Assembly: GCA_003439945.1 (NCBI GenBank)
Contig: QVRM01002192.1
Coordinates: 2,697,001 to 2,761,000 of the forward strand
Length of the DNA: 64,000 bases
Reading direction: 5' to 3'
Source: Dermanyssus gallinae
Taxonomy: Eukaryota > Arthropoda > Arachnida > Mesostigmata > Dermanyssidae
Under the pieces are notes generated by a model. It was not told the DNA's origin. It did not search any database and was given only the letters and a program-made list of their open reading frames with translations. Shown here piece after piece: positions 25,403 to 39,900 of the stretch; position 1 is the first letter of the stretch; the number at the start of each line of letters is the position of its first letter. Position numbers and translations under genes: made by a program.

Positions 25403-27931
25403 GATACACATTGTAGAAAATAACGTCAGCAAATTGATTTTATGAGTGCATTTTGAGTGAAAACGCTATAAAGTTTTTGCTAAAATGTCTATGGTCGATT
25501 AGCATGAAGCTTTACAAAATGAAATATATACGGGTTTCGTAATGATTATTAATCAATTTGTTTATCCGACGTATGTACATACGAGGTGTGTTCAAAAAGT
25601 ATCGCGACGTTTGTATTTTTTCAAAAATTATTCATTTATTCATGAATATCTATTTTGTCCCCTTCAAAGTAATCCCCATGAGATATTATACACTTGTGCC
25701 AACGGTTTTTCCAATCTTCGAAGCACTTCAAAAAACCATTTTTTTTTATCTTGTTCAGCTCCTCCTTCGATGCCGTCTTTATCTCGTCAAGCGTAGCGTA
25801 ACGTCGTCCTTTCATGGGCCTCTTCAGTTTAGGGAACAAGAAAAAGTCACAGGGGGCCAGATCTGGGGAATACGGTGGCTGCGGCATCATTAGTGTGTTG
25901 TTTTTGGCCAAAAACTCGCGCACAAGCAACGATGTGTGAGCAGGGGCGTTATCGTGGTGCAAAAGCCAATTTTTGTTCTTCCACAAATCCGGGCGTTTCT
26001 GGCGGATTGCTTCGCGCAAATTGCGCATAACTTGCAGGTAATATTCCTTATTGACCGTTCTACCCTGTGGCAAGAACTCATGATGCACCACGCCCCTGCA
26101 ATCGAAGAAAACTGTCAGCAAAACTTTCACATTCGACCGAACTTGGCGCGCTTTTTTCGGTCTTGGTTCGTGCAGGCAGCTTCCATTGAGATGATTGAGC
26201 TTCGGTTTCCACGTCATAACCATAAACCCACGATTCGTCACCAGTTATGACCCTCTGGAGCAAATTTGGGTCGTCGCGGACAGAGTCCAACATCTCATTA
26301 GCAATGTTCATGCGATGCTGTTTTTGGTCGCAATTGAGCAATTTTGGTACGAATTTCGCGGCGACCCGTCTCATGCCCAAATCATTGATAAAAATCGAAT
26401 GGCACGAGCCAATCGATATGTTTAGGTCCTCAGCAACTTCTCTAACGGTGATTCGACGATTGGCCAATATCATTTTCTCCACTTCATTAATTTTTTCGTC
26501 TGTTGTTGAAGTGCTCGGGCGTCCGGCACGCTCTTCGTCGTTCACATCTTCTCGGCCTTCTGAGAACATTTTGTACCACCGATAAACGTTGCTTCGGTCC
26601 AAGGTAGCTTCTCCGTATGCCACAGTCAACATTCGGAATGCATCCGCGCACTTAATTTCGTTTTTCACACAAAATTTGATACAGGTTCTTTGATCCATTT
26701 TTTTGAATAGGTAAAAATCGAAGACGATCCAAAACACGTGCAAGCAAAGCAGCTGTCAACAATTAAGTGAACATTCAAAATGGCCGAGCTTGTCGGCATA
26801 AGTGAGAGACATGAGTGTATTCAGACACACCTCGTATATTCACGCTCTAGCATTATCAGTGTCATTATAGTTGTTCCGTTACGGGATTCAGTCAAGCGAG
26901 GAACATATGTTTACCTTCTCATAGTTATTATATGAATTTTCATGTAAAAAGATTAATAAATATTACTAAGAAAATGTCAGTTGTTTACAGCCCGGTCTAG
27001 AGAAGGACAGAGTTTTCAATTGCAGTTTATACAATTAAGCCAGCCTTATGCTTAGAAGCCATGCCAGGCGATGTCACGACGGACCGGCAGGATGCGCCGA
27101 CCTTACCGGTGTTTATATCACGACAATGATTATCGTTTTAAGTTGGGGGCACAGCAGATGCTGCTGGTAGACGAGGTGTTATTAAACTATCTTGACTAAT
27201 TCGTGAAGTGGTATGCGAGTAAGGACACTAAGTGCTTGATTTGATGCACTGCCAGTTTGTGGCTCATTCGGGGTACTAGACGTTCATTATCGAATTGACT
27301 GTGCCACGGATTATCCCAAAGCATTGGCCAAGCACAAAATAATAATAATAATATTATTACCTGCGTCAGTCTGGATTATAGCCGAGATTGACTTGACTTG
27401 ACGGTATCAGGCTTTGATAGCAATTAATTGTTAAGCTAGAGGGTGTCCGAACAAATATCAGGTGTATATATATAGAGGGCGGGCACTTTCTTCTGCCAAC
27501 GGCTTTCCCTAGAGATTCAGAGAGGCAACGCGATTTCGGTGCTCGGAACAATGAAAGACTGGATGGACCCGCGTCTTCGCGTCAGGGGTCGGGCAAGACT
27601 CCCACTCGGACACGAGTGATAGATGAGGAGTAAGCCATCGGCACCGTGGATTTAAACATTCACATGTATATATATATTAATTCAAGCACATTCAAACATA
27701 TATAAGCACATTATTTACAATAAAGGGTATAAGTACAATTTTTGTTGAAAAATAATGTAATTAAAATATTTTAAAATATGCAAAAATAGCAGTTGGTTAC
27801 GGAGGTAAGACGTATGTTAATGTCATTATATGCTAGTGAAGTATATACCTTCCTATACCTGCGACATATGCTGTCGTTGAACGGCACTTCTTCACGGTGT
27901 ATATATATATATATATACGTGTGTATGCAAT

Positions 27932-27999
<68 letters not shown>

Positions 28000-30900
28000 C
28001 GTGTGTATGTTTAAATGTTTTTTTTTTCATTTTAATTCTGAGATTTATTAACGGAACCGCAATTCCAAAATGCTTAAATCTCGTAATATATACATATGTT
28101 GCAACTTTTCTATTTCACTACTACGCCTTGACGGCACTGACTCGTACTTAATCCGCAGTGGATATTTTGATGCAGCAGATCAATCATGGGGATCGGCCTT
28201 CCATGGTGGATGAAGAGGAAATAATTGATCATTTCTTTAAATACTGTGTGTGCCAGTCTACGAAGAGTTCAGAGGATCGCAGCCGATTTCACGGTCACCG
28301 AAGAAAGATAACCAAATTCCTATTCTGTAATAAGGAAACTTACGGCAGAGAGCGTACAGCAAGGACTCAAGAACTGCCCGACGCAGTCTCAATACGAGTT
28401 TCTGAAAGAATCCTTCTGTCTCCATCAGCCATCGTGCGGGTGCGTTTTACATGGGCACAACGACCATGCGCAGGCTTATTTAGGATGACCTGAAGTACAA
28501 TTCCTATGTCATACAAGTCAGGCAATAACTCCGAGGCCGTCTTCCTATCTTCTCTGGGAAAAAATCGCCGTAAATGCAAAAATCAGTCGCAGAAACGACC
28601 TGTGACTTGCCTACGATTCAGTTTATGTTCCCGTTGCGATAAAAGCAAATTTCCGGCCAGTGTTCACTTTTTGAGTGTGGTGACCCGTGAAGGAGAACTA
28701 GTTTCTTTAGAAAGGCGAACAGAAGAAGTTTACTTGCGTGTTCTACAAGTTCTGCTGAAACCGCGGATAGATTAAGTGTCTAAACAAGTGCCATACATCT
28801 TTCAGCAAGAAGCTCCTGCCGTGTACTAGAGAGACTATATCAGCGTTGTACATGTGTTGAGGCAAGTGCGTATGCGCCGCAGTGTGCGCGGCTTCGATTT
28901 GAATCCGTTGGGTTACTGTATGTATGTATGGAGCGTGATTAAGCGAGAGTCTAACAAGTCTCGACATATTAACGTAGGCTCGTTCACTGCCGTTATTAAA
29001 GACGCATTCAACAATTTATATAGGGACATGTTGAAAAGGCTTGTATGCGGTTTTAACCCTGTAAGCAACGTGAGCGGGGGTTATATTGAATAAAAACGTC
29101 AGTACGGAGTTCACCTCACGCCGATTGACGAAGGAAATGTAATCTAAATATTCTTAACGCCAAACTCTCTGAGGTCCTGTAATGAGTGTTTTCCATTGGA
29201 TTACAGGATTAGCTGGTATAGCTTGATGATGACGGCAGCAGCGGCGGCGCCAACAGGCGACCAGCAGGTAGCATAGGTGTCCGTCGTTTGGACCACAACG
29301 AACGGCAAGCATGAAAAATTACGCCTTCTTATCAGAATGATTATGGTTACGACAACGATAAAGAGAATTTGAATAAAGATGATGATTATGATGACGACCA
29401 TCGGCTGATAATGTTGTTACAAGTGATGCTGCTGCTGCTGCCGCTGCTGATAGTGGTAACGATTCAGCCGACCGTGGTGGCGACCAACAAACAGTAGCAG
29501 CGGCGGCGGCAGCAGCGGCGGCGGTTGGCTGTTTCTTGCTTCGCTTCGTTGTGATGGCTTTGGCACGGTCGGTGACGACAACAGCAGGCGACAGCAAATG
29601 GCGGGCGGGCGGGCGGTTGGTGTCGGTCAGCGGACCGACACCGACCGACCGACCACGCCGACGGGGGTGGCGTGGAAACGCGCCCGTAGGATCGAGTAAA
29701 AACATCATCAGTTGAGACTAGAGCAGACACACAGGCCTGGCTGGTCAATCACAACGTCAATGTCGTGACAGATTGACGTGCATTTTTTTGCTGTCCCACC
29801 ACGAACGTCTGTCACCCGCCGTTGTCGTTGTTGGTGTTCTATGTGTGATCTTTCGTTGCGACTCGCGCCACGAGGCAGCGCCACAACAACAACAACAACA
29901 CCGGCGCCCATCTGTAGTAGGGAGCAATAGTAGCCGTAGAGGTCTCTCTCTTCAGGATGCCCAATAGCGGCAGCAACCTTACACAACACGCTGGAGTCGG
30001 TCAGCGCAGTCGGACGTCATTTCAAATTGGTGACGACAACAACAACAACAACAGCATAAACAACAACAACAACGTTATTATCAACAACAATAACAGAGAC
30101 TACCTAACTGTTAACAACAACTACAAAACATTGATTGCCGGATCAGCAACAGAGACGTCATTGTCGTTGTAAAGATTGTTGTCGTCATTTATCGACTGTG
30201 GATAACCATCACCTCGCGCGCAGTGGCTGCAACATTGTCTGTCAGCTACTGTTGTTGTTAATGTTCTTCTAGTATCTGTTGCTCTTATAGTTGTTGTTGT
30301 TGTTGTTGCTGTCGCTCATGCTCATCTTGTCCACAAATAGACAGACAAACAGACAGACGCTAATGCCGACTTTCTCTATGCACGTCTATTTCGCTTGCTC
30401 TCCCTCTCCCTCTATTCGTCGCAAGCAACCCACCGGCCGTAGAGAAGTGCTTCTCATCTAAAGGAGTTGCCCGCTTGCATAGGTGCCTCACTATTGCCAT
30501 TCTCATCAACGGGTCTAGGAAAGCCCGCGCTCTATCGCATACCTACTAGCCAATGTGTACCGAGAGCAGCATGATTTAAATCAACAGGGTCAACAGCCCT
30601 GATAAGCGCATATGCCAAACAGACACGGCAGCGGCGGCGCCGCACGCATTCCATTTTATGCTAAGTAGCCGATAAATCTGGGCTGGTCAAATAGTTCGCG
30701 GTGGTTTGATGGGCTGATAAAGTTAATGAAATAAAATGGGCTTATAATAGAATTGATGAAGATTCGAAGAGTTTGTGGAGTCGCTATAAGGAGGATATGG
30801 GGGCTGATAGAGAAGGCTGGTCATCGGAGACATCAATCCCTATGAAATTCATGGAGATTAGATGAATAGGTTGATGAGGTTAATGGAGATCAAGTCGTCA

Positions 30901-33900
30901 TTTTAGAACAGGTTTGCCTATTCATCACACACAGTGGGGGAATGCCAATTTTATGAGGATCATTATGAATATGTTTTCTTTTATATACGCTTGCCATGAA
31001 CCCTGTGACACATATGTTATAGATATTGTGATGGTGTATGTGTAAGATATCATGGCAGTGAGTGCAATGCAGTCTCCTCGCTGACAAGGCTGGCACTGAG
31101 CGATGTTGAATTTTAATATCATTACGAGGCTGAAGTATATATATATATATATATACATCGCTTGACATGTATAACCTAATGCACATATCGCCTTTTATTC
31201 TCAAAAAGCGTCGTTCAATGAAAATCCGATTGACTACAGGAATCAAGCCGGCGACAACCCAATAAATAATAACCATGACTAGTGCACTAGCCCCCTGGAC
31301 TACACCGCCACTATATATATATATATATGGCAGTGTTTATGGAGAAAAAAACATTAGCAACGCCTGAAGGTTACTTAGAAAAACGACGGATAGATACAGT
31401 GTTACCACGAGCCATGTGTCGGGCCACAATGTCGTATTTTTGGCGCCCAACAGTAGCGGGACCAACACTAGGAGTAACAAACGGTATGTGAATCGCGCTA
31501 AAGCAGTAACTGCTCGGCTGACACGTGACACAGCGCGGATCTCTGTCTGTTAATCGTCGACGGTATGCTTATGTATGATATATGCATGTGGGACTCTCGC
31601 TAAGCATGAGCCAGCGTATCACCCTTATTGCGGCTTTTGCTGGTTCTAACAGCGGCGAAAAATTGAGAGATGTATGTATATAATTTGGCTTTGTTTCATC
31701 TATCCTTCTCACGAGCATACAAAAATATCTCAGTGAACTAGAATTAGTCTCCTCAGAGCTTGAATTTTCAATCTGTAATTTACTGAAATAAATTCTCAAG
31801 GTTTTAGATTAATTAAACAAGATTGGTCATCGGAAGAAAAGTACGGTAGATTGCATCATTACATTTAGCCACAAGAATAAAGCCTTCCACAACAAAGAAA
31901 CCGGTGTCTGATACTAAGTTTATGAGAACGATGGGGTTGTAGTTATTAGATGAACCCACATGTACTGACAGAGTTTCACAAAAAGTATACAGATATATCA
32001 AAAGTTTAATTAAGATAGGTTTGTCTTATTTAAGTATATCAAAGATAGGTTTATGTTCAACCGCACATTGCGTGCCATGATATCCTGTGCTTTATAATCA
32101 TATATTATGCATTGAACAAGCCTTCATGTATTCATATATTGAATCAACGAACCAGTAACTAAAACGTGCAATTTTCGGTTCAAGGCTGGCTTGAACAATG
32201 ATTTTATTATGCAGGAACATTATACAATCTAATCTTGGTGGCTTCAGTGTGTGTACTTTAGTGTATATATATATATATATATATATAGGCGTTCTGAATG
32301 CGTGTCTATGTGATTTTGACAGAACGTAACACCCACAAACACAACAATAACAGCTGCCCCTACTGCGGCTACTGAGAGTTTAGGCGCTGGTTCTATTAGC
32401 GTAGCTAACCTCATATGCGTACAGTAAAACACTCCCGGCTATGTAAAATGATTATAATGATTACGCTTATTTTCGGTACCACGGTCAACTATTGTTACCT
32501 TTAACATAGAATTGTTGTATACCCGTGCTTGACAGGCAGTCATAGTCGAGGGGCAGTCATTTGCCGCCCTCAATTTCGAGGTTCGCCCAACTCGCGAAAT
32601 TGTGAAAGAAGTGCCTTCTGATGGCGCTCGTGTAGCCGAGGAGACGATAAAGGTCGGAAGGCCAACCACAACAACAGTAACACCCGCCAACGCGATAATG
32701 AGGAGGACAGCGGGCGGGCGGGCAGGCGGATGGCATGCGAGCGAACGAGCGGTGGGGAAGGAGGGAGGGAGGGAGGGAGAGAATTGATGATCGTCTTGAG
32801 AAAAGACACTCAACTCGCAGCTTCGACTTATTTCGACACCAGGTTGAACGAACCTCAAAAGAGCCAACGTCGTACATAGGAAGGCTGGTTTAATGAGAGA
32901 GAAATCAAATTATGCCCTACAGATAGAGGCACGTCTTCTTTCTCTTTCTTCTGTCTGTCCCTACCTTTTCTTCATTTAATTTTCCTTCTTCTTTTCTTCT
33001 GCTACAACACGCGGCTGCCGCTCCTGTTGCAGCAGCTGCCGAGGTCGCTGCGTAACATCGCTGTGTTAAAGGGGATGCTGCGTCGAATAATAAAAATGAT
33101 GAACATATGAGAACCCCCGAGTAACCACGCTGAGGATCGAGGCTCCTGCTCCCCCCCCCCCCCGCCGGCGGAGCTTTGGCTATTATTTGACAATAATGCT
33201 CATCCTTAGCCCCCAGCACTCAGCAGCAGCAGCATCTGGTTCTCGATGTAGCCAGCTAGATGAATGTGCATGTACGTGCGCTTAATGATGACACCTCCCC
33301 ATTTCTCCCTTTAACTGTTCAAGAAAGCCTCCGTCTGGCTGGAGCTATTATGCCCTTCTATGACCGATGGCAGCAGCTCGATAAGCACCGCCTCGTGCTG
33401 CTCTACAAGCGGCTGTTGTGATGGTGCCTGGTGCCCAATGGTGCTTGTTGTTACGGTGGTTCTTGTTGTTGTTGTTTCGTCATTCTCTGTGCGCGTTGTC
33501 TTCTTCTTGTCTTCGACGGTGGTGTTGAACGCCGCAAGAAACTCATCTAGGCATTCTAACATCTACGTTCTATCACCATCGGAAGACCGCGTCAGGGAAA
33601 CGGTACAGAACACGCCCCCTGAAGCAGTACCAGCAATAGAAGTAGCGGCAGACATCGGGGCTGATATGGGTGCATATTGATAGAAAGCTGCCCCCACCGC
33701 CCAATGCCATACGTTCGGTGAGCCCAGACACGTGCAACTCCCGCTCTTAGTGATGCTCGGGCTCTGGTCTCAATCCAACAGGCATGGCATGATCTATCGA
33801 CAACTACACTGGTTGACTTCGCCACTTTAAGGCTGCAGTGGTGACGACGGCAGCAGTAGCAGACGAAGACGATGACAAGGTGAGCTCGGATTGCTAATAG

Positions 33901-36900
33901 CACTCTGATTGTTTCTACTACGGTAATCACAGGAATGCATGCACGGTTCAACAGAGTGTGAAGCGAGGCGCTCAACGACCGTCGCACGTCGCCAAATGAA
34001 CTAAAGAAGGTGCGGGAAGAGCAAGAGCGGCCTGGTCGTTGTAGCGCTCATGTGGGCCCGATATTGAAAGTGGTATATAAGACAAAAATCTCTAATCTGC
34101 ACCAAAAATACCAAGAGGAACAATAACAGCATTAGGTCGAAGTCCTAAAAACAGCGGTTGTATCGTTGGAAGGCCGGCAAGGATAATCAACAATCATCAA
34201 CTATTGGATAAATGTACGAGCAATGTCATTGGCATCCATACATTTCTGGTATAGCTACTACCGGGTACTACCGGATTGCTGTAACCTTGCGATTGTTCGT
34301 TCGACTAGGGCTGTTGGCCAGCCGTGGCAGTGAACTTGAATTCGCACCGAGGACAGCCTATGGCCTTACTAGCATAACAACAACAGCAACCACATCAACA
34401 ACGGCGAAAACAACAGCAACCACATCAACAATGGCGAAAACAACAGAAGCAACAATTACAACGGCAACAGCAAGTCGAAAATCACAAAGCCAATAGTGGT
34501 TGTAACGCCATCAGTGATTGAACAAATGGGCGAGCAATGTCATTGACATCGGTACATTTCTGGTATGGCTACTACCGGCTTGGCTACTGCCGGCTTAGCT
34601 ACCGGACAGTTTTAACCTTGCGTTTGTTCGCTCGACTAGGGCTGCTGGCCGACCGTGGCAGTGAACTTGAATTTGCATCGAGGACAGTCTATGGCCTTAC
34701 CAGCATAAGAACAACAACAACAACAACAACAACAACATCGAGAGCAGCAGCAGCAGCAACAACAACAACAACAATTTCGACTAGTTCGACAGTTACCACA
34801 ACTAAGACTGAATGAGCGCGACGAGAATAAACGAATAAATCGACAGACAGGCGTATACAGAGTCAGGCAGACACACAAACAGATAGCGAACAATCCGGCA
34901 CTTTATGCACGTACGCGGCTCAGCATACGCATGCAAGCATACGCACGTGCCGCACGACACGGTACGAATCTCACGCTGCGTCTATGAAGTGAGCGCGACA
35001 ATGCTCGCTCTCTCCCTTTCTCTGTTTGTTCTTCTGTCTCTGTTGTTGCTGTTTCTGCGGTTGGCACCGCCGGATAAATGGTAATGTGGATGCCGGCAAC
35101 GGCAATAAGCAGACATCATCATCATTATCAGTAGCAGCAGCAGTGTGATTTGGTACCGTTATACAATACAACACAGTTTCCCTTTTTAAAGAAGGGGTGT
35201 TACACCAAGGTTACACAGTGAATAAATAATAGTGCTGTCGACCGCGGCCAGCATCGCCCACAGCAGGGAGAGCAGCAGCAGAAGTACCCTGACTAAAATC
35301 ACCAGCATCATCATCATCATCATAAGCAGCATCAACGTGATTACTGTTACGTCCAGCACGACGTCCACCAACGTGATTGTCACGGTCATCGTGACAGCAG
35401 TTGACGACGACAGCAACAACGACGGCAGCGATCAGACCCCCAAGATCACATCAACCCCTTTCGGTGGGGCTCAATGTTTGTTGTTGTTGTTGCTGTTGCC
35501 GTCGCCGTCGGGTACGGTGGTGGTGGTGATGTCGTTGTCATCGTCCCCCCCGCTACGACTTGAACGACTGCCACCGGCGCCTCAGCAATCCTCGTTCTCC
35601 TCGTCCGTCTACCTCCTCCCACGTTCCTTCCTTGTCTTATTTATTGCGCCGAGGATATCCGAAACTTCCGTTTCTTTGTTCTGTTTCTTATCACCATGGT
35701 TGTCGTTAGTATTAATATTAACAGCAGCAACATCATCATCATCATCATTCATATGATCAACGACATGTAATTCAGTATTCAAAGATTAGAAACATATGTA
35801 GCAAAATCCGCATATTGACCTTGCTGCGACTGTTACAACATCCGGCAGAAGTATACAGTGTGTAAGTAATATTAGTGGTAGTAGTAATGGAACTGGGGCT
35901 GAAAAGTGAGAAGAAATAAACGTCCGTAGCTCGCTTTGTCGGCGAAATGACGAAAGTAATGTAGACTCTCGACACATCAAGACTATCAAATAAACATGCG
36001 GCCACCGTAATTAAAAGAAAGTCGTACATGCTATCTGCTGTTGTAGTAGTAGTTATTGTTGTTGTCGTTGTCGTCCTTGTTTTCACTATCGTTGTTATCA
36101 TTGATTTCGTCATCGTCATCATCATAGCCACCAGTGTGACGGTGTTCGACCGTATCCGTGTGATCTGTCGATAGATAGTCGCAGGATCGCCCGTTATGCG
36201 ACCCGTTCTTTTGACGACAGCGACGACGACAATGGTGAAACGGTAAGCGTAAAGACGATAACGCTAGCCAACGATCAGACGAGAGACAGCGTGAACAGCT
36301 AGCGGAAATTTACAAGTTCTACGAACGCGAGTGGTAGTCGAAGCCGTTGACATCGCTATTCAATTCATTTTTCGTTTGTTCGATCATTCATCTATTGATT
36401 CAGTCTCTACTTCAATGAACCACCAACAGAGAAGGAAGCAAATCTGCACTTACTATTTGAACGCGCACCGCATTGACGATGACAATAGCGGATTTTCTTA
36501 ACAAATGACCGCTTAAAATCATCCGTATGTTTTGCGACACCCCTTAAAAACTTCGCGGTGCCAAGACTTTTAGAACCGACTGGCTTCAAAGCAGTAAGCA
36601 TGAAGTTGTAGCTTTTTGACGACTCAAGATACTTTCTTCCCTTTTCCGACTTGGCGTGTGCTGTGACAGAGGTGTAATAACGCCGCTGTGCATGAGACAG
36701 TTACATCCCAAACAGGGCTTTTGCCGTGCGACCATAGAGGTATGGTAACCCTATCAAGTCGTAACGCATTGCTTCCGCATAGACCTTTGGGCTCGAGTGT
36801 GGATGATATTTCTGTGTTTAAGTATGGGACTAGGATTCATAGCTCAAATGCAAATTGTTTAGGCTGCGGCAACAAACAGCATACGAAATGAACATATGAG

Positions 36901-39900
36901 TCGATATTGTGCAAGCCGTAACATTTGCACGCAACGAACAGATTCTCTTCTTCTCTGTGACTTCGTTACTACTTCAACAGTGTTCTGCTTGAGTTCAAGA
37001 CACCTAGTATTGGAGCGTCTGGTATATTATAGGGTGTTACGCATAATCCTCAGAGTTTGAGCCAACATGTTGCTAAATAACTTCGTCACGATCGATGACT
37101 TCGGTTCCTTATTAGGGCCATCCAAACGTTGATTGCTGATCTACGCAATTACCCATCTTTGTTCGATATACGAGTTTGTTCTATAACAACCGCTCCCACT
37201 TTTGACTAAATATGTTACTGACGTCGAACTGCAGATAAGCATTGATGAAGTTCCTATGACGTCCCGTAACGAAGGACGGACAGACCCTTCCGGTGTGCCT
37301 CATATTCGCAAACCTGTGCGTTATGCTCAGCAGGCTGACGATCACGACCACACTTACGTCATATGTAAAGCGCATCGCTGAACACGCCCGGAAAGCTTAA
37401 ATATGTGCCTTGCAAATCATAAAATAATATGTAGCTTATATCAGAATTTAGCCAATCGCATCAAATCATAGCGAGCTAATCTAGCCAAGTAGAGAAAGCT
37501 GCGCTCCTGAAAAGGTAGCTGACCATGCACAACAACCTGAAGACGACTAGTATATCTGCTTCCATATTTGTTTAGAGAAGTTTAGAGTTTAGACAAGACT
37601 CTTTTTAAATAAGGTAGTGGCCTAGTAAGGACAACACCTTCAACAAGGAATAATATCATTATAGTCGTATAGGTAGGTGTAGGATAGCAGTGTCCGTTAA
37701 GTGGCGCGGGCATAGACAGCGTCGGTTAGCGGCAATGCCGAAGCAAGCTAAATACATGGCGCCAATTAGAAGATGCCGCCACTCTACTAGCAAAGACGCG
37801 GAAAGTCACTAAATGCGCGGGCAATCTGTAAGTATATAAGGAGGCATGAGAATAAATGAGTTAGTAGTCGTTTGTTCGAGCCAGGCAGAGGACGTGTGTT
37901 GTTTGAGCGAGAGAATGGCGAACTTGTAACGGTCGCCGCCCAATCATGGGGGAAGTGGACACTGCAGTAGGTACACATTTCAACAAACAAAAGACACATG
38001 GATCCAAAATGTCACCACACAGGAGCTATGTTAATGGACGCCTTGTCTTGTAGACTTAACCGTGCAGAAGTATCACGAGGTAGTTTGCCGCTTCGTGGAT
38101 TTCAAAATGAGACAAACGAGCCCTTGCAAACACCTGCAAAGATTGCAACAGCCAGTGCCGCCCGCCTCGCTGGTGCCAGCAAGCAGCTCCCGTGTCCGTA
38201 ACATAAAACAACTTTGACAACGGTTTTATAGAAATAGTGCGGTCGCGCACGAGCGGATTCCACTTGGGCTTGTCCCCGTCTAGGGGGATTCTACGTGTAG
38301 GGAGACATACAATAATAGACAGATGCCCATTGACGGATGGGTAAAATCAGGTTTCTAGGTGGTCGTTTATCTATTAGCACGAACGCCAGTGCTAACACTT
38401 TTAGCACTGATGAGAGTCGAGCCCGGTGGCGTGGTGGATTAAGTCTACGCCTCGCAACCGGAGGAGACACATAGGTGCGCGGGTTCGAGCCCCACCGTTG
38501 CACATTTGTATTTATGGGGGTCCGTCTATGAAGCAATGTCAAAAACAGTTCCGTGGACGTTAAATCTTGGCTGAGGGTCGGCCCGAAAACTTTTTTTAGC
38601 ACTGATGAGAGGCTAGCAACGAACAGATTGTGATTACTTTAACGTGTGTTTGTATGTTTCTGCAAAGTCTAACTTGCCGGATCCAGATGGCAATGGGGGA
38701 CCCAAATAAGCCTTCAGAAGTGTGCTGGCAATAATAGTAATCTTTTGTGTACAGTATGCACCGATTATATGTATATACACAATGCATAGTATATTTTGTA
38801 TGTAGTAGCAGTGACGGACTGGCTGGTTACAGTGCGAGCACCTCTCATCTGGTTGTTGAGGGGAGTAGCCACCCTTTGCGGTCCTTTGCGTGAAGCTATA
38901 TAGGCCGGGGTCACAGGCAGGCAGGCATACAGGCTCGTCTGTAGGTAGCTATGTTTGTTATACACTGTGCTAAAAAAACGATCAAAGACGAAGAAATCGA
39001 TGAAGGAAAAACGACAAATTAAATATTAGAAAGTCGAGCTAAATGTAAATTAACATTAGCCATATATCGTTCCCGTAAATCGACCTGCACAACAATGGGA
39101 ACAATAACTACAGTAACACCAAAGATAGTATCGACGTTCGCTTCGCATGTCGATCGTCAAAGAGGAACGATCTTTCTGGTCAAACCCACTTGTTGCTACC
39201 CACGGTGGTGTCAGCAGCAGCAGCAGCAATGACAACAACAACAACAACAAGAACAAGGATCACGATCATGACCAGAGCAAAAACAATGATGATGATGATG
39301 GACAAAGACGACGATAAAACTCCAGTCCATGGTGGCAGTCCTAGATTTGGGCATGGTGATTTGAGGGAAGTTGCACACAGTATTACGGTTAACGCTTTAA
39401 GTCGAAGTAGCTGCAATTCGTGCAGCTACTCGGACTACTGCCGCTGATTCTGAGCACTAACAAAACACACACACACACATTGAGATTCGTAACACACATT
39501 TGTTTTTCCAATCGGTCCAGTTCTTCGGGCCTTCGTTCACATCTTGCGCATGATCCTCTATCTTTCTCTATTTTTCTACCCATCTCGTTCTCGTTATCTG
39601 TGTCACCAAGAAGACGGGAGAGAACCTCTGCACCTCGTCCTCCTGTGTCGCCGTTGCCGCCGCCTCCGTCTTCGTCTCTTCCCCAGGTAGTGAAGATGAA
39701 GTCGAAGAAATTGATGAAGCCTCGTTCTCTCTCTCTCTTTCATTCTCTCTCTCCCGCTCACTAGCTTTCTCGGTCACTCGTTCGCCTTCTACTCGTTCGG
39801 GGCTGAACTCTTCTGGCAGAGGTGAACTCGAACGGAAAGAGCATGGTGACGCGAGGGGAATGAACGAATGTGACGGGGTCTGGGGGTTCTCGAGTTTGTT

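Larger units (their letters stand above)
15381..25579. other. Myoglianin intron 1, distal part, microsatellite-rich
   Basis: No coding or RNA gene is supported. It contains GTT/AAC, GCT and GA-rich runs (15600-16170), AT runs (16640-16650, 16857-16896, 19750-19839, 22862-22915, 25375-25398), a GCCGG run (23609-23628), GCC/GCT runs (24071-24117) and CTA (24324-24357). Most apparent ORFs are translations of these repeats. About 17000-17750 and 20550-21250 are plain AT-rich sequence in which I see nothing. Confidence 0.6.

Noticed and set aside
25936..26585. Plus-strand ORFs inside the mariner copies (also 48529-49080)
   Set aside because: They are antisense to the transposase and recur in both copies only because the copies are near-identical.
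27434..29093. A complete element linking TAGAGGGTGTCCG (27434) to the transposase C-terminus at 28854
   Set aside because: No matching right-hand terminus was found after 29093, and the intervening sequence has no transposase motifs.
35232..35756. Plus-strand 174-codon ORF in intron 1
   Set aside because: The composition follows trinucleotide repeats (Ser, Thr, Ile, Leu runs), with no domain and no splice support.
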